6,340 nt of DNA from Calditrichia bacterium (GTDB taxonomy: Bacteria; Calditrichota; Calditrichia; RBG-13-44-9): positions 1 through 6,340 of the forward strand of contig JALXCH010000251.1 in the NCBI GenBank assembly GCA_026991005.1. Direction: 5' to 3'. Positions 1 through 5,351 of the stretch are shown piece by piece; positions within the stretch are counted from its first letter, which is position 1, and each line of letters opens with the position of its first letter. The translations under genes and the position numbers were made by a program. Under the pieces are notes generated by a model. The model did no database searches. It saw nothing but the letters and a program-made list of their open reading frames with translations, and had not been told where the DNA came from.

Positions 1-775
1 CCCAGGAATAGGTGTAAAGCATCAGTCCCCACTGGTAGTAGGTGGAACTAAAATTCACATAGTGGTAACGTCCATTTTCGTAATAAGAGTGGGAACCGGT
101 TCCCACGGGGGGCCAGTCATAATATTTCAGCAATTGTGCCATTGCCAGGGCGACACAGCCACAGGAGTAGTGATTGGGTGTGTAGTAGTTAAATACGTTG
201 TAGCCCCCCTGCACCCCCTGGTTCCAGTGCGTTTCGATAAGGGGACCAATTTCCACATCGTATTCCGTTTGTCGTGGGGGAACGAAGCTTTCCTCTGGGG
301 AGTAGCTTTGCAACAATTCCTGCCAGCGCTGGCGAGCCGAATCCGCAGTAGAGGTCCGGTAAGCCCCTTGCAGTAAAGCCCGGAATTTTTGGGTTAGGTC
401 CACAAGCAGATAATCCAGCAAAATATTTTCCGGAACGCGCGTAGTGTCGAACACCGATGTTTCCGAGTAAGCCAGGATGGGATTGAGTCGATCGTCGGCA
501 GGGACAACGATAAACCCGCGGGGTTCCAGTGCGAACACAAAACCCAGCGGTGGCGATTGGGAATCGTTTCTCAGCACGAACACACCTTGGGGCCAATTCC
601 CCTGCCTGGTGAATTGAAACACGACCCCCTGTTGCGCCAGCCGGTTAAAGGGCACGGAATGGTAAAACCAGCTTTGCGCGGCGCGGTAAGCGGTGGGTAA
701 ATCCACCACCTCTCCCCATAGCATCAGTGGCAGACTCCACACCACCAGCACCGCCCATGTCACCCACCGTTTCAT
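1..775 (-). CDS. Secreted C10 (streptopain/SpeB-like) cysteine peptidase precursor, 3' end cut by the window
   Basis: The frame is open from the ATG at 775-773 to the window edge: 258 codons with no stop. Residues 1-21 form a signal peptide (M-K-R, a hydrophobic stretch, then LWG). Residues about 22-165 resemble the Spi-type inhibitory propeptide of C10 enzymes: an AYRAAQSWF helix near 29-37, then GFVFALEPRGFIVVPADDR at 78-96 and a following PILAYSE. The catalytic domain starts near residue 170 with the family pattern PLIETHWNQG (178-187) and GYN. The motif CGCVALAMAQLLKYY (205-219) follows, with Cys207 as the predicted nucleophile, equivalent to SpeB precursor Cys192; GTGSHSYY comes next. 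The catalytic histidine and any C-terminal sorting tail lie outside. Family members are exported protease zymogens that self-process. The start has only a weak GGATGG (781-786); an in-frame ATG at 784-782 would add three residues. It is the third co-oriented exported protein here, about 1.06 kb beyond its neighbour, so probably a separate transcript. Family call sure, substrate unknown. Confidence 0.92.
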   Translation of the reverse strand, partial: MKRWVTWAVLVVWSLPLMLWGEVVDLPTAYRAAQSWFYHSVPFNRLAQQGVVFQFTRQGNWPQGVFVLRNDSQSPPLGFVFALEPRGFIVVPADDRLNPILAYSETSVFDTTRVPENILLDYLLVDLTQKFRALLQGAYRTSTADSARQRWQELLQSYSPEESFVPPRQTEYDVEIGPLIETHWNQGVQGGYNVFNYYTPNHYSCGCVALAMAQLLKYYDWPPVGTGSHSYYENGRYHYVNFSSTYYQWGLMLYTYSW

Positions 776-1064
776 GATAACCATCCGTTTTAATCCGGAA
801 AAACAACCACAAATATCACCTTGATCCGCAAATCAGAAATTTTTCCAGAACAAGCCAATTCATTTTTTCACACTGTATCAGGAAAAACAATCATCTGTTA
901 AAAGATAAGAACCATCTCTAATTGCATATCTTCTTCACTGCTTTGCTGGCCAAACCTCACTCTTATCTTAAAAACCCCACATCATACTTAACGGTGTCTT
1001 TCCAGGAATATTTTCCTTTCTCCAGGTACCCAATCCCACCCTTTATTATTCCTGTTTCTCATCC
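776..1064. other. Non-coding stretch upstream of the C10 peptidase gene
   Basis: I see no gene here. On the minus strand this is the 5' leader of the peptidase gene and should hold its promoter, but no sigma-70 or Bacteroidetes-type (TTTG / TAnnTTTG) promoter stands out. The best partial match is a GATATTTG-like box at roughly 813-820. The plus strand is pyrimidine-rich towards the right end, running into the 9-base repeat array at 1065. Confidence 0.5.
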
Positions 1065-1280
1065 AATCGTGTCATTCGCGTTATCCGCGGGCTCCATATT
1101 TTTCATGGTATTTACTATATTCGTGTCATTCGTGCTATTCGTGGTTTTCATCTCATTTGCATTATCTATGTCATTCGTGAAATTCGTGGTTTCTACATCA
1201 TTCGTGTTATTCGTGTTATTCGTAGTTTACAACTCATTTGCCTTATCTATGTCATCCGTGTTATTCGTGGTTGCTAAATC
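1065..1280. repeat. 24-unit tandem array with 9-base period (consensus ATTCGTGTT)
   Basis: Exactly 216 bases divide into 24 consecutive 9-base words with no indel. The commonest words are ATTCGTGTT, ATTCGTGTC and ATTCGTGGT, mixed with diverged ones (ATTTGCATT, ATCTATGTC, TTCTACATC). Positions 1119-1280 are two copies of an 81-base higher-order unit (1119-1199 and 1200-1280), matching at about 70 of 81 positions by my hand count. The first six words (1065-1118) carry the variant ATCCGCGGG-CTCCATATT, which recurs in the second cluster at 1741-1836. Because 9 is a multiple of 3, one plus-strand frame lacks stops and gives a misleading Phe/Val/Leu-rich ORF. The spacing is too short for CRISPR, and no spacers exist. 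I recall similar CACGAAT-rich intergenic repeats from environmental bacterial genomes, but their function is not known to me. Confidence 0.9.
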
Positions 1281-1307
1281 AAATTTTAATTTAAATTCAT
1301 TTCAGTC

Positions 1308-1412
1308 GTCCCTTCGGGACTCAAATGGGTTTGATGGGAATTCCCATTCCCATGGCTGAAGGCCATGGGCTATGGGCAGATGGCCACTCCGTGGCCTCGC
1401 ATCCTGCCATAG
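1308..1412. repeat. REP/BIME-like cluster of four palindromes
   Basis: Four hairpin-forming palindromes follow each other. First is GTCCC-TTC-GGGAC (1308-1320). Second is the perfect 14-base palindrome ATGGGAATTCCCAT (1334-1347). Third is CCCATGGC-TGAAG-GCCATGGG (1349-1369). Fourth is a longer stem in which CTATGG (1370-1375) pairs with CCATAG (1407-1412), continues through CAG/CTG and ATG/CAT with single-base bulges, and encloses GGCCAC-TCC-GTGGCC (1382-1396). Serial GC-rich hairpins between genes are typical of REP/BIME or MITE-like elements, some of which are mobilised by REP-associated tyrosine transposases. No transposase lies in this window. The element may also stabilise or terminate the transcript of the upstream 1062-residue gene. 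Confidence 0.7.
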
Positions 1413-1505
1413 GAAAATTTTTCATTTTTGGCACCGCCTTTTTACCGTACACTCTTCCCAAAAAGAGCTATCCGGACAGAGCCCGTCCCCAGGATCTTTC
1501 GGATA

Positions 1506-1543
1506 TTCCAAAGGATGCTGTGAACTGGCAGGATCCTTTGGAA
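1506..1543. repeat. 11-bp perfect inverted repeat with 16-base loop
   Basis: TTCCAAAGGAT (1506-1516) is the exact reverse complement of ATCCTTTGGAA (1533-1543). The 16-base loop is 1517-1532. There is no T-tract on either side, so a Rho-independent terminator is not supported. Nearby bases (AGGATCTTTCGGAT before it, AGAATCTC after it) suggest it belongs to the degenerate interspersed element that follows. Confidence 0.6.
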
Positions 1544-1550
1544 AGAACTA

Positions 1551-1618
1551 AGAATCTCTTACATAATGCCCTAAAATGAGATTCTTCACCCCGCCTGTGA
1601 CGTGATTCAGAATGACAG
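1551..1618. repeat. Degenerate 'GAGATTCTTC...CAGAATGACA' interspersed element
   Basis: On the minus strand 1618-1601 reads CTGTCATTCTGAATCACG and 1590-1578 reads GGTGAAGAATCTC. This resembles the common 'TGTCATTCTGAGCGAAGCGAAGAATCTC' intergenic repeat that I recall from many bacterial genomes, with a diverged middle here. AGAATCTC (1551-1558) and GAGATTCT (1578-1585) form an 8-bp inverted pair flanking a short spacer, so the element can fold back. It carries no coding signal. The match is by memory of the repeat, not by search. Confidence 0.55.
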
Positions 1619-1667
1619 AGAAATGCCGAATTTATCGGGATACGGAATAACAGTGCTACTAAAAAAT

Positions 1668-1733
1668 AAATTCCAAATCCCAATGTACAAATTCCAAACT
1701 CCCAGTTCCAAATTATAATTTCCAAAAAATAAT
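1668..1733. repeat. TTCCAAA-rich direct-repeat element
   Basis: The AT-rich stretch repeats the words AAATTCCAAA (1668-1677 and again near 1689-1698), TTCCAAATT and TTTCCAAA. On the minus strand it reads as repeated TTTGGAATTTG, flanked by near-identical TTATTTTTT strings. It resembles the 'TTGGAATTTGGAATTT' low-complexity repeats seen between genes in other genomes (from memory). I see no hairpin of note and no gene. Confidence 0.5.
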
Positions 1734-1740
1734 TACTTTC

Positions 1741-1836
1741 ATTCGTGCTTATTCGTGTGATTCGCGGGCTCCACATTATTTCCGTTATTCGTGTTATTCG
1801 TGTTATTCGTGGTTCCCCCTATCATTCGTGGTTCCG
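1741..1836. repeat. Second cluster of 9-base ATTCGTG repeats abutting the stop codon
   Basis: The words are ATTCGTGCTT, ATTCGTGTG, ATTCGCGGG, CTCCACATT, ATTTCCGTT, ATTCGTGTT (twice), ATTCGTGGT, a 10-base spacer, and ATTCGTGGT followed by TCCGGG. The same order (CGCGGG word, CTCCA word, AT-rich word, two or three ATTCGTG words, ATTCGTGGT) occurs at 1083-1145 in the first cluster, so the two are related as phrases and not only as monomers. The block ends 2 bases from the stop codon (1841-1839) of the 1062-residue gene and would form the start of its 3' untranslated region. Confidence 0.85.
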
Positions 1837-1838
1837 GG

Positions 1839-4800
1839 TTATTTAATCAACAGCATCTTCCGAATAACCTGCTGCTCCCGATAGCGGACGCGGAAGAAAT
1901 ACACCCCCGAAGCCCAGCGGGAAGCATCCACCTGTAGTTTGTAGCGCCCGGCTTTCTGATTGCCTTTCACCAGCGTAGCCACCTTCTGCCCCAGAATATT
2001 GTAAATGCTCACCTCCACCCGACCGGAACGAGGTAATTCGTAAGCAATGGTCGTCGTCGGGTTAAAGGGATTGGGATAATTGGGATGGACGGCAAACCGC
2101 CGGGGCAATTCCGCCGGTTCTTCCGGCTTTTCGATGCCCACTATGGGACTGGTTTGCTGAATCCACGCCAGCATATCGGCCATCAGCTTTTCCAGCTTGC
2201 GATAATAATCCGATGTTTCAATCTGGCGCATGTTGAAGTAGAAGGTAACCGTCATAAACGTGGTGGTGTTGTAGTACACGGCAGCGGGCATATCGGCCAG
2301 GGCGTAAGATGCCGGTCCCATACGGAAAATGGGTGTGGCGTTGGGCAACGGGGTTACCGCATCCACGTACCACAATCCGCTGTAGCGCCAATCAATGGTA
2401 TCCAGTGTGCTGATGCCGCAGTTGGGATCGCGCAGCAGCATGGGCACGCCGGTTCCGCCGTCATCCACCTTGCTCTGGGCATCGTACGAGGAAATCCCAA
2501 AATAATCGTAAACAAAATCACCAACCTGGAAGGTATCCGGCGCACCACCGTACAAATCGTACAGGAAATCGTTTCCACTCATCCAGAGCCGACCGCCGTT
2601 ATCCAAATAATCCTTCAACTCACTGTTTACCGTATCGGCTCCATTCCACAGCGCCAGCCCCACACCATCGTTACCCGTGAACCACAAAACCATATCATAC
2701 GGCTCCAGCGTCTGGTAGTCGGGAATAAATTCCACCGTATCGCCTCCATTCAGAGCACCGCAATCAAACACATCGTACTGCACTCCCAGATGGTTCAGGG
2801 CATCGTACAGGTAACCTTCGTGATTGCTGTAATTGTCATCATCTACAAACAGCAGAGAAATTTTTTGTTTGAAGAAACTCAACTGCCGAGGGCCATTGCT
2901 GGAAGGCACCTGAAACACGCCATCGGAGACCTGAACATTCCATTTGAGCATCACCGAATCCTGCCCCATAGCGGTTAAGTAACTACCAATATCCACTGTA
3001 ACGGAGGTGTCTCCCGTGGCAAACGAATACACCACGCTATCGGTGGAGGTGGTCAGGGTAATGGTGTAGGTCAGCGAATCGTTATCGGGATCGGTAGCAC
3101 TGTGCCAGAAGAACAGGTAAGAGGTGGCGCCATTTGCCGTGAAAAACAGGGTCTTATCCGCCTGGGGATACAGCAGCGTAGGCGCAGTGGGCATTTCGGG
3201 AATGTTTTCAATAATATCCAGATAAAACGTATCTGCGACCGTGGTGTTTAAATACACATCGGTGGCACTTACCGTCCAGTAGCAGTGAAGCGTATCCCCA
3301 AATGTGGCAAAATAATTGTTGAAATCGTTCCCGAACATCACCTTCTGGGTATCGGTAAGTTCGACTGTTGTTATCAGGCTATCGCTGCCGGGATTGGTGA
3401 GATAGAGGCTGAAATCGTAATGGAAGGGATCGCCTTCGGGGTCGGTGGTCGCCTCCCAGCTAAACAGAATCTGCTCGTTCAGCGAATCCACCAGCAGCTG
3501 CGCCCCATTTGGGGGGGTAAGCATGGCGAAAGGCAGCGGCGGCTGGTTCACATGGGGCAGTTTAATCAGTGTTAACGCAAAGGTATCCAGCGAGGAAGCA
3601 TAGGTGGCACTATCGTTGGCGGTGACGTACCAATTGCCAAAAATCGTATCGCTTCCCGTTCCGACATTAAATAAAGGGAGTAAATCGCTGGTAGTAAACG
3701 CAATACTGGTATCGGTGAGTACCGTATCGATAAAATTCACTTCTGTGGGATATGGGGCTGTAAAATAAAAATGGTAGTGATCCAGATTGTTATCGGGATC
3801 CACCGCCTGTTGCCAGCGGAAGGTAAAGGTTTGACTGGAATCCTCGGCAACCACCCACACGCTCTGGTCAGGCGGTTCCAGCAATAAGAACGGTTCCGGA
3901 GGTTCGTTAATATTTTCTACCAAACGCAGGGCAAAGGTATCGGAAGCCCAGGTGATTCCTCCGTCTCCAATTGCCTTTACGCTCCACCACACATCCAATG
4001 TATCCTCATCCTGAAACAGTGCCCAGAGGTCATCCAGAGTTAGCATCACCTGATTGGTGTTGCTGGGATAAGTATTCATGATGTTGGTGAGTGCGGAATC
4101 CTGAGCAATCACCATTTCGTAAGACAGCGACCCACCTCCGGGATTACTACTGGCGCTCCAATAAAAGAACAATCCCGAGAAAGGTTCGCTAATCCAGATT
4201 TCCGCTCCGTTCACCGGTGCCTGTAAATTAAAAGCGGTCGGTGGTGGAGGTAACTGGCTGGCAAACCAATCCAGAATGCCTTGGAACAGGGTGGCACGAT
4301 GGGCCTGGGTATCCATGTAATAGGCATCCCAGAAGCAACTGAGCACTTTGGAAGTTCCGTTGTCGTTGTAAATGGAAGTGATGTATCCCGCCAGCACATA
4401 AGAGGAATCGCCAAATTCATAAACGGAAACTGCTCCCGGTGCGGGAGTACATCCATCGGCGTACCACAATCCTCCGGAGGAGAAATACCAGCGTACCGTG
4501 TCCAGGGTGGCGATATTCTGACCGGGTACCTTCAGCAGCATGGGTACCCCATTGCCGCCATCGTTTATTTTGGACTGGACATCGTAACTGGAAACTCCTA
4601 AATAATCGTACACAAAATCGCCTACCTGAAACGTATCCGGTGCACCACCATAGCGGTCGTACAGTACATCGTTCCCCATTACCCAGAGCATTCCCCCGTT
4701 GTTCAGGTAGGAAATGAGCTCGGGATTATCGGTATTAAAATTCGTCCCATCGTGCCAGAAATATCCTCCCACCCCATCGTTTGCCATGTACCAGATCACC

Positions 4801-5027
4801 AGTTTGTAGTTCTGCATAAACGCCGCGGTAGGCGAAGCGGCACTGTCCTGGGCATTAAATACATCGTAAGAATAACCTGCATCGGTGATCGCTGTTTCGA
4901 TCCGTGTAATGTGGTCGGGACTGGAATAGTTGTCGTCGTCCACCAGCAAAATGGATAAATTTCCCTGAGCAAAAATGAGGGAAATCATCAGCAAAAGAAT
5001 TAAAGGGAGGTAACGAAGAGATTTCAT
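1839..5027 (-). CDS. Large secreted protein: duplicated VDDDN (amidotransferase-like) domain, four Ig/FN3-like repeats, T9SS sorting tail
   Basis: This is a complete gene of 1062 residues. Residues 1-20 form a signal peptide (MKS, hydrophobic core, IFA, cut near Ala20). Domain A spans about 24-258 and domain A' about 722-957. They are clear duplicates: each starts with LLVDDDNYS or LLFVDDDNYS and shares NDGVG, GND.LYD and the identical block GGAPDTFQVGDFVYDY (127-142 and 827-842). They resemble the flavodoxin/class I amidotransferase-like (ThuA-like) domains of FCB surface proteins. No nucleophile cysteine is seen at the expected elbow (GND), so they are probably non-catalytic. Between them are four beta-sandwich repeats (about 264-372, 377-489, 497-606, 614-718), each with FxW and most with an ATDPxxD-type loop, joined by Pro/Asn-rich linkers. 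Residues 981-1062 are the T9SS tail (NYPNPFNPTTTI, YNILGQKVATLV, GVYFFRV, KMLLIK). The ATG at 5027-5025 is fixed by AGGAGG 7 bases upstream. A surface adhesin or scaffold role is inferred. Confidence 0.92.
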   Translation of the reverse strand: MKSLRYLPLILLLMISLIFAQGNLSILLVDDDNYSSPDHITRIETAITDAGYSYDVFNAQDSAASPTAAFMQNYKLVIWYMANDGVGGYFWHDGTNFNTDNPELISYLNNGGMLWVMGNDVLYDRYGGAPDTFQVGDFVYDYLGVSSYDVQSKINDGGNGVPMLLKVPGQNIATLDTVRWYFSSGGLWYADGCTPAPGAVSVYEFGDSSYVLAGYITSIYNDNGTSKVLSCFWDAYYMDTQAHRATLFQGILDWFASQLPPPPTAFNLQAPVNGAEIWISEPFSGLFFYWSASSNPGGGSLSYEMVIAQDSALTNIMNTYPSNTNQVMLTLDDLWALFQDEDTLDVWWSVKAIGDGGITWASDTFALRLVENINEPPEPFLLLEPPDQSVWVVAEDSSQTFTFRWQQAVDPDNNLDHYHFYFTAPYPTEVNFIDTVLTDTSIAFTTSDLLPLFNVGTGSDTIFGNWYVTANDSATYASSLDTFALTLIKLPHVNQPPLPFAMLTPPNGAQLLVDSLNEQILFSWEATTDPEGDPFHYDFSLYLTNPGSDSLITTVELTDTQKVMFGNDFNNYFATFGDTLHCYWTVSATDVYLNTTVADTFYLDIIENIPEMPTAPTLLYPQADKTLFFTANGATSYLFFWHSATDPDNDSLTYTITLTTSTDSVVYSFATGDTSVTVDIGSYLTAMGQDSVMLKWNVQVSDGVFQVPSSNGPRQLSFFKQKISLLFVDDDNYSNHEGYLYDALNHLGVQYDVFDCGALNGGDTVEFIPDYQTLEPYDMVLWFTGNDGVGLALWNGADTVNSELKDYLDNGGRLWMSGNDFLYDLYGGAPDTFQVGDFVYDYFGISSYDAQSKVDDGGTGVPMLLRDPNCGISTLDTIDWRYSGLWYVDAVTPLPNATPIFRMGPASYALADMPAAVYYNTTTFMTVTFYFNMRQIETSDYYRKLEKLMADMLAWIQQTSPIVGIEKPEEPAELPRRFAVHPNYPNPFNPTTTIAYELPRSGRVEVSIYNILGQKVATLVKGNQKAGRYKLQVDASRWASGVYFFRVRYREQQVIRKMLLIK

Positions 5028-5034
5028 TACAGGG

Positions 5035-5040
5035 CCTCCT
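5035..5040 (-). promoter_or_regulatory. Perfect Shine-Dalgarno AGGAGG of the 1062-residue gene
   Basis: The plus-strand CCTCCT reads AGGAGG on the coding strand. It lies 7 bases before the ATG at 5027-5025, an ideal spacing. It fixes the start and suggests strong translation, in contrast to the weak site of the C10 peptidase gene. Confidence 0.85.
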
Positions 5041-5310
5041 TCCGGTTTTTAAATTTTCACCCAAGCAATGATTTTAATTTGAAAATTTCATTTTAAAAGT
5101 TAAATATTTCAAAAATCTGCGAAAGCTTTAAAACATAAACCTCCACTACTTTTCAAAAAAGTTCAGCTCAAATAAACCATATGCTGAGTAAACCAATTTT
5201 AATTACCCTTATTTTTTGGTTAATTTCAGGTATTGCAATTACTTTGAGTTTTTCTCTGTTATCTGCTTGCAGCGATTTATGTTTCAAAGCTTTCCTGGGC
5301 ATATAAACCT
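5041..5310. other. AT-rich leader/intergenic region between two secreted-protein genes
   Basis: The base composition is clearly more AT-rich than the flanking genes, with many A and T runs. On the minus strand it is the upstream region of the 1062-residue gene and should contain its promoter. A TTTG (minus strand, about 5153-5156) followed 16 bases later by TATGTTTT resembles a Bacteroidetes-type -33/-7 pair with one mismatch, but the AT-richness makes such matches likely by chance. The only notable plus-strand ORF is at 5181-5306. Confidence 0.45.
5181..5306 (+). CDS. Marginal 41-codon ORF with a lipoprotein-like signal (hypothetical)
   Basis: The ATG at 5181 opens a 41-codon frame ending at TAA 5304-5306. 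The peptide begins MLSKP, has a long hydrophobic stretch (about residues 5-26), then LLSAC at 26-30, which fits the signal-peptidase-II lipobox [LVI]-[ASTVI]-[GAS]-C. It ends with an 11-residue tail after the cysteine (SDLCFKAFLGI). A 12-bp hairpin starts 4 bases after the stop, where a terminator would be expected. Against it, there is no Shine-Dalgarno before the ATG, it opposes the neighbouring genes, and AT-rich DNA readily yields Leu/Ile/Phe codons by chance. It is recorded because the layout is coherent, not because coding is proven. Confidence 0.17.
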   Translation: MLSKPILITLIFWLISGIAITLSFSLLSACSDLCFKAFLGI

Positions 5311-5339
5311 TACCCGGAGGGAGGGAATCCCTCCGGGTA
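5311..5339. terminator. Perfect 12-bp GC-rich hairpin, probable terminator of the LamG/T9SS gene
   Basis: TACCCGGAGGGA (5311-5322) pairs perfectly with TCCCTCCGGGTA (5328-5339) around the 5-base loop GGGAA. It lies 12 bases after the stop of the minus-strand gene ending at 5352. The following minus-strand bases are AGGTTTATAT, a poor U-tract, so termination may be weak, Rho-assisted or mainly protective of the 3' end. The stem is symmetric and could also serve a plus-strand transcript. Confidence 0.65.
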
Positions 5340-5351
5340 GGGAAATAATCT

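Noticed and set aside
189..596. 135-codon minus-strand ORF inside the C10 peptidase gene
   Set aside because: It is a shifted-frame shadow. The alternative frame carries an unmistakable C10 propeptide and active-site motif.
800..900. Sigma-70-like promoter for the C10 peptidase gene (TTGTTT ... AAAAAT)
   Set aside because: It matches only partly in AT-rich sequence, and the -10 box is poor. It is not distinguishable from chance.
1065..1280. Possible CRISPR array
   Set aside because: Repeats are 9 bases and contiguous, with no unique spacers of 25-40 bases and no cas genes.
922..1359. 145-codon plus-strand ORF rich in Phe, Val and Leu, resembling a membrane protein
   Set aside because: Its repetitive part is a translation of the 9-base array: a period divisible by 3 keeps one frame open. 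It starts at TTG without a ribosome binding site, and its tail runs through the palindrome cluster.
1468..1776. 102-codon minus-strand ORF
   Set aside because: It translates successive interspersed repeats (CACGAAT words, TTTGGAATTTG element, TGTCATTCTGA element). No domain, signal or ribosome binding site is visible.
2085..2978. 297-codon plus-strand ORF opposite the large secreted protein
   Set aside because: It is antisense to a gene with clear duplicated domains and a sorting tail. Its residues show no domain pattern, and the open frame reflects the codon bias of the true gene.
4929..4955. VDDDN motif as a response-regulator receiver domain
   Set aside because: The LLVDDDN start resembles a receiver acidic pocket, but the protein has a signal peptide and T9SS tail, and the later phospho-Asp and Lys signatures are not seen. 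A secreted flavodoxin/amidotransferase-like fold fits better.
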